64,000 nucleotides of DNA from positions 62,001 through 126,000 of the forward strand of contig NZ_FZMZ01000003.1 in assembly GCF_900187325.1 (NCBI RefSeq), read 5' to 3'. The position numbers were made by a program, and so were the translations under genes. The notes below the pieces were generated by a model, which ran no database searches, was not told the DNA's origin, and was given only the letters and a program-made list of their open reading frames with translations. Position 1 is the stretch's first letter; each line of letters opens with the position of its first letter. The stretch comes from Virgibacillus ndiopensis. Its GTDB lineage: Bacteria > Bacillota > Bacilli > Bacillales > Amphibacillaceae. Below are positions 43,538 to 52,115 of the stretch, in pieces.

Positions 43538-45161
43538 AGATGGAACGTTTCTCTCTTGCAAATGAATAATTACCTTCATATCGTGTCAAGTTTTCCTCAG
43601 CTAACCAATAGGTTACTGGAAATAATCGATCCAAAAAGTAACGATCATGTGAAACTGCAATTATTGTTCCTGCAAATTGGTCTAAAGCTTCCTCCAAAAC
43701 TTCCTTCGACTCAATATCCAAGTGATTTGTCGGTTCATCCAGAACTAGTAAATTGTGATCTTGATGGACGAGCTGCGCCAATCGCAATCGCATCTGTTCT
43801 CCACCGCTTAGGCTTTTTACTTTTTGAAAAACAGTTTTACCGTAAAAAAGAAACTTTGCTAAAATTCCCCGGGCATCACCTTCTGTAACATGAACCTGGT
43901 CACGAAATTCATCTAAAATAGTTCGCTCACCGTCCATTTCCAGCATATGCTGTGATAGAAATCCAATCGACAAATTACTACCTAAATGAATCATGCCTTT
44001 ATCAGCACGTTCCGTTCCTAAAATCATATTTAAAATCGTTGACTTCCCACTCCCATTTTCGCCAATAATTGCGATCCGCTCCTGGAAGCGCACGTGTAAA
44101 TTCAAATCAGAAAACAGTTTTTTCTCCACAAAGCTTTTGACGACATTCTCCATAAGGATAACGTCTTTACCACTTCGTTTGTTCATTTGAAAATCAAGAT
44201 CAATCTTCTTCTGCTCTAGGATAGGTCTTTTCATTACTTCCATTCTAGCTAAAGCTTTCTCCATGCTTTTTGCACGACGGTGTAATCCATCATTAGGAGG
44301 ATTGGCTTGATTCGCCCATTCTTTTAGTCGCTTAATTGTTTCTTTCATCTTCTTAATTTTCTTTTGCTGATCCTGATACTGCTGAAATTCTTGCAACAAA
44401 CGTGCTTCGCGCTCTTTTACATAATCTGAGTAATTTGTAAAATAGCGAATAAGTTCACCCTGGTCCATTTCAAAAATCGATGTTACTGTTTCATCTAAAA
44501 AATAGCGATCATGGGACACAATAACAACCGTTCCCTTATATTGATTGATAAAATCAGTTAGCCATTCAATTGCTAGCAAATCCAAATGGTTTGTTGGTTC
44601 ATCCAACAACAGGAGATCAGGTGCAGTTAATAAAAGCTGTGCTAACCCAACCTTAGTTCGTTCGCCACCACTTAATTGTCGCCATTCCTTCTCAGCTAAA
44701 TCCTCAATCTGCAAACCACTCATTATCCGTCTTATTTGCGAATCAATTTCATAGCCGCCATCTTCCTGAAATTTTTCCTGTAACGAACCATATTTTTCAA
44801 TTAGACGTGTTAAATGATCTGGATTTGTTTCCTTTGCCATTGCAGATTCTAGTTCTGTCATATTCTTTTTCAATTCGTTTAAAGAAGTAAATACATCATA
44901 CATTAATGCTTCTATTTTTTTATCGCCATCTATATCTGGCATTTGCTCCAAAAGTCCAACGGTTAATCCTTTTTTCCACGTAATAGTCCCGGCAGCTGGT
45001 TCTGTTTTTCGGGCAATTAGATGTAATAATGTCGTTTTTCCCTCACCATTTCTGCCAATTAATCCAATCCGTTCACCCTGTTTAATTTCGCACGTCATAT
45101 CACTAAAAATCGTATTCGCACCAAATGTCTGCGTTACGTTTTGTAAACTTGAAACAATCAT
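43536..45161 (-). CDS. ABC-F family ATPase, candidate ribosome-protection (antibiotic resistance) factor
   Basis: This 541-residue soluble protein has two ABC domains and no membrane segments. Domain 1: GRNGEGKTTL, LSGGERTKVGLAQLL, LLLLDEPTNHLDLLAIEWL. Domain 2: GENGSGKSTILN, LSGGEQMRLRLAQLV, LLVLDEPTNHLDIESKEVL. The linker is KKMKETIKRLKEWANQANPPNDGLHRRAKSMEKALARME, the arm that reaches the ribosomal P-site/PTC in this family. Such proteins rescue or protect ribosomes. The 44-codon leader ORF and attenuator upstream argue for a drug-inducible resistance type rather than a housekeeping one. ATG 45161 follows GGAGGAAGAG. Confidence 0.88.
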   Translation of the reverse strand: MIVSSLQNVTQTFGANTIFSDMTCEIKQGERIGLIGRNGEGKTTLLHLIARKTEPAAGTITWKKGLTVGLLEQMPDIDGDKKIEALMYDVFTSLNELKKNMTELESAMAKETNPDHLTRLIEKYGSLQEKFQEDGGYEIDSQIRRIMSGLQIEDLAEKEWRQLSGGERTKVGLAQLLLTAPDLLLLDEPTNHLDLLAIEWLTDFINQYKGTVVIVSHDRYFLDETVTSIFEMDQGELIRYFTNYSDYVKEREARLLQEFQQYQDQQKKIKKMKETIKRLKEWANQANPPNDGLHRRAKSMEKALARMEVMKRPILEQKKIDLDFQMNKRSGKDVILMENVVKSFVEKKLFSDLNLHVRFQERIAIIGENGSGKSTILNMILGTERADKGMIHLGSNLSIGFLSQHMLEMDGERTILDEFRDQVHVTEGDARGILAKFLFYGKTVFQKVKSLSGGEQMRLRLAQLVHQDHNLLVLDEPTNHLDIESKEVLEEALDQFAGTIIAVSHDRYFLDRLFPVTYWLAEENLTRYEGNYSFAREKRSI

Positions 45162-45179
45162 AATCTCTTCCTCCATTTG

Positions 45180-45270
45180 AAGAGACATACTAGATAAACA
45201 CAAAAAGACGACAGAGAGTAACTCTCCACCGTCTCATTTAATTAAACCGTTTGTGGGTAGATGTCTCTTA
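45180..45270 (-). promoter_or_regulatory. Transcription attenuator before the ABC-F gene
   Basis: A terminator stem, GACGGTGGAGAG (45233-45222) against CTCTCTGTCGTC (45218-45207) with loop TTA, is fully paired including three wobbles, then TTTTTG. Two alternatives compete: TCTACC, six to eleven bases after the leader stop, can pair with GGTGGA of the terminator arm. Also AAGAGACAT (45269-45261), overlapping the leader stop, is complementary to ATGTCTCTT (45188-45180) just before the ABC-F ribosome site. Confidence 0.8.
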
Positions 45271-45402
45271 CTGTTTATTTTTCCATATATTTCTATTAAA
45301 AAAGTGCGCACTTGTCCCTTGCACGGAAATATCGGAAAAAATTGCATAACGCATCCAAAGGTATTCCTTGAACTTAGTTATGCCATTACCAGTAAAATTC
45401 AT
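45268..45402 (-). CDS. 44-codon leader ORF (regulatory peptide) of the ABC-F gene
   Basis: A 44-residue ORF starts at ATG 45402, with a perfect AAAGGAGG eight bases upstream, and stops at 45268 just before the attenuator. The product begins MNFTGNGITKFKEYLW and includes MRYAIFSDISVQGTSAHF before ending WKNKQ. Neither end resembles a structured protein. Leader peptides of this kind control several resistance ABC-F and methyltransferase genes by drug-induced ribosome stalling (family knowledge). That this one does so is inference. Confidence 0.8.
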   Translation of the reverse strand: MNFTGNGITKFKEYLWMRYAIFSDISVQGTSAHFFNRNIWKNKQ

Positions 45403-45432
45403 CTAACCCACCTCCTTTGTTAAATTATATTT

Positions 45433-45461
45433 AGTTTATTCGAAAAATGATGGACCGTCAA
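45433..45461 (-). promoter_or_regulatory. Putative promoter of the ABC-F leader
   Basis: On the minus strand TTGACG (45461-45456) and TAAACT (45438-45433) are 17 bases apart. A better -10 TATAAT lies at 45429-45424 but without a -35 at normal spacing. Either start would include the leader ORF. Confidence 0.45.
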
Positions 45462-45567
45462 CAAAATTTATGCCATAAAAATATGATTTTGTTATTTTGA
45501 AAGGATATCACCTCTAAAAAATAGAATATAGATATTACTTAACTATTTTTAATGGAGGTCACTAACC

Positions 45568-47013
45568 ATGTCAAAGCAATTCTTCTCAATAACCGAAGCA
45601 ACCATACATAATATGCAACATGCTATGAGATCAGGCGAGTTAACTTCTAGGAAACTTACCATGATGTATCTTGAACAAATCGCCAACTATAACAACAATG
45701 GCCCCAAAATAAATGCTGTTCAGGAAATTAATCCAGATGCATTACATATCGCTGAAGCGCTCGATATTGAAAGGGAGCAAAGTGGAGCACGTGGAGCCCT
45801 CCATGGAATTCCAATTTTATTAAAGGATAATATCGATACCGGCGATAAAACACATACAACTGCCGGCTCTCTAGCACTTAAAAACAATTATGCTAAAGAG
45901 GATGCCTATATTACTAACAACCTCCGTGAAGCAGGTGCAGTTATCCTTGGAAAAACAAATTTAACAGAATGGGCGAATTTCATGACTAAGGGCATGCCCA
46001 ATGGCTTTAGCTCCTTAGGGGGACAAGTATTAAATCCATATGGACCAGGGAAGTTTGATGTAGGTGGTTCCAGTGCCGGTTCTGGCGCCGCAATTGCTGC
46101 AAATTTCGCTGCTGGTGCAATCGGAACCGAGACTAGTGGTTCCATTCTGAGCCCAGCTAGTAGTAATTCACTAGTTGGAATTAAACCGACAGTTGGGTTA
46201 CTTAGTCGGACTGGAATAATTCCAATTTCTAATAGTCAGGATACTGCTGGACCAATGGCAAGAACTGTAGAAGATGCTGCCATTATGTTAGGGGCACTAA
46301 CCGGTATTGATTCTCATGACCCCGCTACAGCAACAAATAGGGAAGTAATTAACGATTATACAGCCTTTTTAAACCCGGATGGATTACAAAACACACGAAT
46401 TGGCGTTTCACACAATTACCAGGAAGACTTTACTGATGAGGAACGAACACTTGTCAACAAAGCATTATCCGATTTAGAGCAATTAGGCTCTACTATTGTG
46501 AATTCCATAAAATTACCAACAGATCTACCAGAATCAAGTGTTATGCATAATGAATTTAAAAATGGTCTAAATGCATATCTAGCAAATCTTTCTCTAAATG
46601 TTCCTGTGCATTCACTATTAGATGTCATCCATTACAATCAATCACATGCACAAGATGCCTTAAAATATGGCCAAACTGTATTAGTAGAATCTGAAACTAA
46701 AAGTGGTTTATTAACTGAACCTGAATACATTACTGATAGATTAACAGACCTCAGATTGTCACAGGAAGAGGGGATAAATGCTGTAATGACTGAAAATGAC
46801 TTAGATGCACTTCTTTTCATTAATTATAGCGGCTGTAATATCGCAGCAAAAGCAGGCTATCCGTCAATAACTGTTCCGGCGGGTTACACAACTGGTGGTA
46901 AACCTGTAGGAATAACCTTTACAGGACTAGCATTTTCCGAAACAAAATTAATAGAGTTAGCCTACGCTTATGAGCAGGCAACCAAGCATCGTAAAGCACC
47001 GAAGCTAGATTAG
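45568..47013 (+). CDS. Amidase signature family hydrolase
   Basis: This 481-residue amidase has the Lys-Ser-Ser triad: Lys in ILLKDNIDT, cis-Ser in GGSSAGSGAAIAANFAAGAIGTETSGSI and nucleophile Ser in TSGSILSPAS. It lacks GatA context (no gatB/C nearby), so it is a stand-alone amidase with unknown substrate. GPMARTVEDAAIMLGAL is family-typical. No signal peptide is seen. GGAGGT precedes the ATG. It is monocistronic and ends shortly before a MITE-like element. Confidence 0.92.
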   Translation: MSKQFFSITEATIHNMQHAMRSGELTSRKLTMMYLEQIANYNNNGPKINAVQEINPDALHIAEALDIEREQSGARGALHGIPILLKDNIDTGDKTHTTAGSLALKNNYAKEDAYITNNLREAGAVILGKTNLTEWANFMTKGMPNGFSSLGGQVLNPYGPGKFDVGGSSAGSGAAIAANFAAGAIGTETSGSILSPASSNSLVGIKPTVGLLSRTGIIPISNSQDTAGPMARTVEDAAIMLGALTGIDSHDPATATNREVINDYTAFLNPDGLQNTRIGVSHNYQEDFTDEERTLVNKALSDLEQLGSTIVNSIKLPTDLPESSVMHNEFKNGLNAYLANLSLNVPVHSLLDVIHYNQSHAQDALKYGQTVLVESETKSGLLTEPEYITDRLTDLRLSQEEGINAVMTENDLDALLFINYSGCNIAAKAGYPSITVPAGYTTGGKPVGITFTGLAFSETKLIELAYAYEQATKHRKAPKLD

Positions 47014-47029
47014 TAACATACAAATAAAC

Positions 47030-47333
47030 TGGTCCAGCTTTGTTTAAATAAGGCTATTTTCTAAAAGATTGTTGTTCTTACACAAAAAACATAAAATGTG
47101 CAGTAAGTGCTATTTTGATTTCGCATTTTTGGTTGCTTTCTGATCCGCAGCCCGTATACACTCCGCTTTCCGGGGGAGGCGCAGCGCGAGCACACGGAAA
47201 GCGTAGTGTTTTTCCGCAGCGATCACATGGTAACGAACATGACTTTTTAGTTACGTCGCATTTTACGAAAACTACGTAATAAGAGACAACAAAATTTACG
47301 AAAATAGCCTTAAATAATAATAAAACTGGACCA
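47030..47333. mobile_element. MITE-like element with inverted terminal repeats (about 304 bp)
   Basis: The left end TGGTCCAGCTTTG..TTTAAATAAGGCTATTTTC matches the inverted right end (TGGTCCAGTTTTATT..ATTTAAGGCTATTTTC when read on the minus strand). Complementarity continues weakly inward (TTGTTGTTCTTA/TTGTTGTCTCTTA, CATAAAATG/CGTAAAATG). The GC-rich centre holds a hairpin of CTCCGCTTTCCG and CGGAAAGCGTAG. No transposase frame exists, and no clear target duplication was identified. It lies between converging genes. Confidence 0.7.
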
Positions 47334-47340
47334 ATTAGTA

Positions 47341-48273
47341 TCACCTTTGATAAGATGCTATCGTTTCCTTCAACCCATCAATATATGGTGTCTTTGGTAC
47401 AGTGCCAATGAACGTTTCATATTTTTCCCCATCTAAAACAACGGGATCTTCATTTAAATATTGCATTTCCGCAAACTCGCGCATTTGCTTATTGAACAAA
47501 CCTAAAGAACGAATCATATTCTTTGTAATGGTTGACACACGTTTATCATATCCGGTAATGGAACGTACCATTTGGATAATCTCTTCTCCTTTAATCACAT
47601 CAACTGCAGGGACATTCCAGCTTTGACCGTACGCATCATCATTTAACGCAAGTTCAACGATTGCTTTTGCCCCATCAGGAGTATATATATGTTCTCTATT
47701 CATAAATTGATCCCCAACAAAACTAGCTTTTTTGTTAGCTACAATTTTTCTTAATGTATAGTTTATGTATCCATTTTCCACATATGGACCGTAAAAATCA
47801 GGAAAATGCACGATAACATTTGGAACTCCCGATTCATTAATCAATTTTCCCATTTCTAAACGCAGCTTCCCCTTTTTTGTATGTGGATTTTTTGGGATAG
47901 TTTCACTAACTTTATAACCAGGATTTCTTCCATAGGAATAAATATTATCAACAATCGCTAGCTTCGTTTTCTGGATTATTGCGACTGTAATTACATTTTC
48001 AGTTAATTTTAAAAGTTTATCTGCCCATTCCTCATAAGGAAGATTAATTGCATGGAAAATCACGTCAACATTATATGCAGCTGCCTCTAGTTCCTTTTTA
48101 TCAAAAACATCTCCTGGATGAATAATAACATTTCGATCATCATGAAACATTTTATCGAGTTTTTCCAACTTCCGGGCAAAGGCAATTACCTCAATCCCTC
48201 TGCTTGACAGTTCCTTTACAATTGAGTACCCCATCCCGCCTGATGCTCCAATTACTAATGCACGCTTCATCAT
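47341..48273 (-). CDS. NAD-dependent epimerase/dehydratase (SDR) family protein
   Basis: This 310-residue extended SDR has the cofactor motif ALVIGASGGMGYSIVKELSSRGIEVIAFAR, followed by DVIFHAINLPYEEW. The catalytic Tyr-x-x-x-Lys is degenerate: YSYGRNPGYKVSETIPKNPHTKKGKLRLEMGKLI. PDFYGPYVENGY is substrate-side. Function is unknown. The start may be the first or second ATG, both behind GGGAGGG. It follows the TetR gene by 67 bases and has a matching operator in between, so it is likely under that regulator. Confidence 0.85.
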   Translation of the reverse strand: MMKRALVIGASGGMGYSIVKELSSRGIEVIAFARKLEKLDKMFHDDRNVIIHPGDVFDKKELEAAAYNVDVIFHAINLPYEEWADKLLKLTENVITVAIIQKTKLAIVDNIYSYGRNPGYKVSETIPKNPHTKKGKLRLEMGKLINESGVPNVIVHFPDFYGPYVENGYINYTLRKIVANKKASFVGDQFMNREHIYTPDGAKAIVELALNDDAYGQSWNVPAVDVIKGEEIIQMVRSITGYDKRVSTITKNMIRSLGLFNKQMREFAEMQYLNEDPVVLDGEKYETFIGTVPKTPYIDGLKETIASYQR

Positions 48274-48290
48274 TTAACCCTCCCGTTTAA

Positions 48291-48305
48291 TTGACCACTG
48301 TTCAA
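48291..48305. promoter_or_regulatory. TetR operator copy before the epimerase gene
   Basis: TTGACCACTGTTCAA, differing at two central positions from the site at 48932-48946. It is a near palindrome (TTGAMC-nnn-GKTCAA) lying just before the epimerase ribosome site. Confidence 0.65.
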
Positions 48306-48340
48306 ATAAGAATAAAAAAACAAAGTATCTATATCAAACT

Positions 48341-48913
48341 TTATTTTTTTGTCCATTTCAATAGCATATTTGCGTGAAAGTCAGCCATACCTTTAGCCTC
48401 TTTGAAATTTGTTACGTGGTGTAAATAATGTGTTACAAATCCATGTAACGACAGAAATATTGACCAAATTTCTTGAACAGAAATACGCTTTTCGCTTAAA
48501 TCAGCAACGTGATTTGCAAATTTCTGGTATGTTTTCATCGGACTTACATTCATAAAATTACGAACCTCATCATCTTTTACCAAAAACATAATCTCGTAAT
48601 GACTTTGATGTGTTAAACCAAACTCTATATAGCCTAAAAATAGTTGTTTTAGTTTTTCAGAATCGTCTATTTTTTGATCAACCAAATCGTTTATCTCTTT
48701 ATCAAGCATAATAAAATGGTCTTCAACTAATGCATAAAACAATTCAGCTTTATTCTTAAAATGATAATAAATGGCACCATGACTATAATCTAATTTCTTG
48801 GCAATTTGTCTCATTGAAGCTTGCTGAAATCCTTTTTCCACAAATAAATCCCTTGCAGCTTTCATAATCATATCTCGTGTTAGCTCTTTATTTACTGCTT
48901 TTCTTGCTGACAT
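48341..48913 (-). CDS. TetR/AcrR family transcriptional regulator
   Basis: This 190-residue regulator has the N-terminal HTH: ELTRDMIMKAARDLFVEKGFQQASMRQIAKKLDYSHGAIYYHFKNKAELFYALVEDHF. C-terminal helices form the ligand/dimer domain (FLSLHGFVTHYLHHVTNF). I choose ATG 48913 after GGAGGTTAAGA. Two almost identical pseudo-palindromes, one upstream of itself and one upstream of the following epimerase, suggest it represses both. The ligand is unknown. Confidence 0.88.
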   Translation of the reverse strand: MSARKAVNKELTRDMIMKAARDLFVEKGFQQASMRQIAKKLDYSHGAIYYHFKNKAELFYALVEDHFIMLDKEINDLVDQKIDDSEKLKQLFLGYIEFGLTHQSHYEIMFLVKDDEVRNFMNVSPMKTYQKFANHVADLSEKRISVQEIWSIFLSLHGFVTHYLHHVTNFKEAKGMADFHANMLLKWTKK

Positions 48914-48931
48914 TCTTAACCTCCATTTTAT

Positions 48932-48981
48932 TTGACCAGCGTTCAATTAATACTATACATTGATTCTATAGAATATGTCAA
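48932..48981 (-). promoter_or_regulatory. Promoter and operator of the TetR gene
   Basis: On the minus strand TTGACA (48981-48976) and TATAGT (48957-48952) are 18 bases apart. The operator TTGACCAGCGTTCAA (48932-48946 on plus) begins about five bases downstream of the -10 box, over the transcription start. Confidence 0.72.
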
Positions 48982-49028
48982 TGTAATAAAAAAATAAGAC
49001 CATCCTAATTTCATAGAATAGTCTTTCC

Positions 49029-49547
49029 TCAACCATCATTCCAAACAATTTCACCGCATTGTTCTTCATGATCAATATTCACATCAAAATAATGTTTATT
49101 ATAAAAATGCTTTAACCGACCCACATGATCAAAATCCCTTTTAACAATATCACCAGTAATATATTGTACATTTTCCTCGCGCGCTAATTCCTTTAAATGT
49201 TTCATCAAGATTGACCCATAACCTTTATTTTCTTCTCCTTTAATATCAGCAATATGAATGGTTCGATCATTTTTATATTCTGCTTGAATGGCAGAATCCC
49301 ATTTACCCCGATAAGGAGAATCGCAATCATGTAACATTAACTGGCACGTTTCCTCTTTTTTATCTACATATATTATTACCCATTGTTCGTTTCTTGCTTG
49401 ATCAATACTGACAATGTCCCATTTCTTAGCAATTTTTTTAATGTTGTTCTGCATACGATACAGCTGCATTTCCAACGTATCCAATTCATTCTTTAGCTCA
49501 TGCTTATCTTTTTCATTTTCATTTTCCAAAAAAGCTGAATAAGTCAT
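49029..49547 (-). CDS. GNAT acetyltransferase with N-terminal coiled coil
   Basis: This protein of about 172 residues begins with a charged helix likely to form a coiled coil (ENENEKDKHELKNELDTLEMQLYRMQNNIKKIAKKW). A GNAT-like domain follows: IHIADIKGEENKGYGSILMKHLKELAREENVQYITGDI carries the acetyl-CoA loop (N-K-G-Y-G-S) and VGRLKHFYNKHYFDV the C-terminal segment. The substrate is unknown. I place the start at ATG 49547, with AGGTGGG close by; a GTG three codons earlier is possible. Confidence 0.8.
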   Translation of the reverse strand: MTYSAFLENENEKDKHELKNELDTLEMQLYRMQNNIKKIAKKWDIVSIDQARNEQWVIIYVDKKEETCQLMLHDCDSPYRGKWDSAIQAEYKNDRTIHIADIKGEENKGYGSILMKHLKELAREENVQYITGDIVKRDFDHVGRLKHFYNKHYFDVNIDHEEQCGEIVWNDG

Positions 49548-49719
49548 ATTACCCACCTACCTTTATAATCAATGCACGCAATTTGCTATTTTACTAGAAA
49601 GTCACACCACAATTCAAGTTTTCGAAAATTCTTTATGTTAATTTTCAAATAGTACTTAATACTTAGAAACCATATGACGATATAATGATAAAGTGTTTTT
49701 TACAATTGGGGGATACGTA

Positions 49720-51507
49720 ATGAATAAAAAGAATTTTACGATAAGAAAAAAGACAAAGCCTCAGAACAGTAAATCAAAAAAGATAAAGCCAGGTAAAGAA
49801 CGGAGAAAGCTCAGGTGGCAAAACGTTAAGATTGCCAGAAAGTATTTAACTGTTTTTATCTCAACAGCGATTTTGTTCTTGATTGCTGGTGGAATTGTGT
49901 ATTTTCAGTTACATAAGGGTGAAGAATCCATTGATGCAATTGAACGTAGAAGTGCACGGGCAAATGACATGGCAAAAATGGCAGAACTTGTCCAAGCAAA
50001 AGATGTACAAATTGCCGACTATATTATTACAGAACAACCAATCTACGTAGAGACATTTGAAGAATACCTTGATGAGTTTAATGCTTTAGAGGAAAAAATA
50101 GAACCTAAAATGGATACCTCGAAGCAAAAGGCTCTATTTTCCGAAATTAAAAAAGCAGATACACAAGTTAATGATTTATTTTTGAACGAAGTAACAGCAT
50201 CTGTTAATTCCGGGCAAAATTATATGACACAATCATTAAGAGATCAATCCAATACACTTAGGAAGGCAAACACAGAACGGATAAATAAACTAATGGATCT
50301 AGTGGTTCAATCACAGCAAACAGCCGTTAAAGATGCTAAATCAAGTATGAATAATAGTGTGATTGTTCTTGCTGTTGCAACAATCGCTGCGATAGCATTA
50401 GGCATCTTACTAATGATCGTAATATCAAGAAGAATAACCGTACATTTAAGAAAGATTGTTGGAATAACATCTGAAGTCGCTAATGGAAATTTAACAGTTG
50501 AATCAATGGACTACAAAGGTAATGATGAAATTGGTCAACTAGCTAGTGCAGTTAATCAAATGAAAGACAATATTCGTAATATCTTATATAAAGTTGCTAC
50601 AGCTTCAGAATCCGTTTCTTCCAGAAGTGAGGAATTAACACAATCAGCAGGTGAAGTGAAAGAGGGTAATGAACAAATCGCAACTACAATGGAAGAAGTT
50701 TCTTCAGGTGCTGAAACACAAGCTAATAGTGCTTCCGAACTATCAGAGAGTATGAATGATTTTGTGCTGAAGGTTAATCAATCGGAGAAAAGTGGTCAGG
50801 ATATAACAGCAACATCAAATGGCGTTCTCGATTTAACTACCGAGGGTACGAATCTAATGAAAAAGTCAGTTAACCAAATGAAACGAATTGATTCCATTGT
50901 TACCGAAGCGGTCGACAAAGTACAGGGTCTCGATCAGCAATCAAATCAAATTTCAAAATTGGTATTGGTTATTAAGGATATTGCAGATCAAACAAACCTT
51001 TTATCACTAAATGCAGCTATTGAAGCAGCAAGAGCAGGAGAGCATGGTAAGGGATTTGCAGTAGTTGCTGATGAGGTAAGGAAGCTTGCAGAGCAAGTAA
51101 CATCATCGGTGTCAGAAATCACGGCAATTGTAACAAACATCCAAACAGAGACAGACCATGTTGTAGATTCTTTAAATACTGGATATAACGAGGTTAAAGA
51201 AGGAACCAATCAAATTGAAGCTACTGGGAAAAGCTTCGAAACAATTAATAACTCTGTTTCCGATATGGTCAATAAAATCACAGCGATTTCTACCAATTTA
51301 AAAGATATCGCAATGAATAGTAATGACATGAACAACTTAATTGAAGAAATAGCATCTGTATCAGAAGAGTCTGCAGCAGGCGTCGAACAAGCTGCCGCTT
51401 CTGCCCAACAAACATCTAGCTCGATGGAGGAAGTTTCTCATAGTGCAGATGAGCTTGCGAAACTTGCTGAACAGCTAAATGATGAAATAAAAGTGTTTAA
51501 ACTATAA
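49720..51507 (+). CDS. Methyl-accepting chemotaxis protein
   Basis: This 595-residue transmembrane receptor reports to CheA/CheW. A basic N-terminal tail is followed by TM1 (about residues 46-68, [17 protein letters not shown]), an extracytoplasmic helical sensor of about 140 residues, TM2 (about 215-240), a HAMP domain ([25 protein letters not shown]) and the signalling hairpin. The tip signature [40 protein letters not shown] is conserved. The sensor resembles four-helix-bundle types; its ligand is unknown. ATG 49720 follows GGGGGAT. The C-terminus ends before a GC-rich terminator. Confidence 0.93.
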   Translation: MNKKNFTIRKKTKPQNSKSKKIKPGKERRKLRWQNVKIARKYLTVFISTAILFLIAGGIVYFQLHKGEESIDAIERRSARANDMAKMAELVQAKDVQIADYIITEQPIYVETFEEYLDEFNALEEKIEPKMDTSKQKALFSEIKKADTQVNDLFLNEVTASVNSGQNYMTQSLRDQSNTLRKANTERINKLMDLVVQSQQTAVKDAKSSMNNSVIVLAVATIAAIALGILLMIVISRRITVHLRKIVGITSEVANGNLTVESMDYKGNDEIGQLASAVNQMKDNIRNILYKVATASESVSSRSEELTQSAGEVKEGNEQIATTMEEVSSGAETQANSASELSESMNDFVLKVNQSEKSGQDITATSNGVLDLTTEGTNLMKKSVNQMKRIDSIVTEAVDKVQGLDQQSNQISKLVLVIKDIADQTNLLSLNAAIEAARAGEHGKGFAVVADEVRKLAEQVTSSVSEITAIVTNIQTETDHVVDSLNTGYNEVKEGTNQIEATGKSFETINNSVSDMVNKITAISTNLKDIAMNSNDMNNLIEEIASVSEESAAGVEQAAASAQQTSSSMEEVSHSADELAKLAEQLNDEIKVFKL

Positions 51508-51509
51508 CT

Positions 51510-51546
51510 AATGGGGACCGTCCTCCAAGGGACAGTCCCCCATTTT
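51510..51546. terminator. Bidirectional terminator of the GGGAC-type palindrome family
   Basis: AATGGGGAC-GTC and its complement GGACAGTCCCCCATT form an imperfect hairpin around CTCCAAG. It lies between converging mcp and tag and resembles the GGGACA palindromes. Confidence 0.7.
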
Positions 51547-52105
51547 AATTCTCATGATACAAAAAACAATCTACCGTATGGTCATTCACCATTCCTGTTG
51601 CTTGCATAAACGCATAGCAAATGGTTGGACCAACAAACTTAAACCCACGCTTTTTTAAATCCTTACTCATTTGTTCCGATTCCGGTGTCTGGGCTGGTAC
51701 ACTGACATGATCCTGCCAATTATTCAAGATAGGCTTATCATCAACAAACTGCCATATGTACTCGTCAAATGTCCCAAACTCATGTTGTACTTTTAAAAAT
51801 GCTAGTGCGTTCGTTATAACCGATCGGACTTTAAGCTTGTTCCGTATAATCCCTTCATCCTGTAACAATCCTTTTACTTTTTCCTCATCATAGTTACTTA
51901 CGATTTTTGGATCAAAATTATCAAATGCCGCCCGATAATTCTCTCGTCTTCTCAATATGGTAATCCAACTTAACCCAGCCTGTGCTCCTTCTAAACAAAG
52001 CATTTCAAACAGCTGTTGATCATTGTGTATAGGTTTTCCCCACTCATGATCATGGTAATCAACATAAAGTGGATCATCGGTTACCCAGTCACATCTCTTT
52101 TTCAT
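51545..52105 (-). CDS. tag: DNA-3-methyladenine glycosylase I
   Basis: This 186-residue base-excision repair enzyme removes 3-methyladenine. The Tag family signature is complete: KKRCDWVTDDPLYVDYHDHEWGKPIHNDQQLFEMLCLEGAQAGLSWITILRRRENYRAAFDNFDP. The zinc snap ligands are Cys5, His18 and the late HTVDCFLYH. ATG is eight bases from GAGGAAT. It starts ten bases after the sulfurtransferase stop and is last in a GNAT/sulfurtransferase/tag operon. Confidence 0.95.
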   Translation of the reverse strand: MKKRCDWVTDDPLYVDYHDHEWGKPIHNDQQLFEMLCLEGAQAGLSWITILRRRENYRAAFDNFDPKIVSNYDEEKVKGLLQDEGIIRNKLKVRSVITNALAFLKVQHEFGTFDEYIWQFVDDKPILNNWQDHVSVPAQTPESEQMSKDLKKRGFKFVGPTICYAFMQATGMVNDHTVDCFLYHEN

Positions 52106-52115
52106 ATCTATTCCT

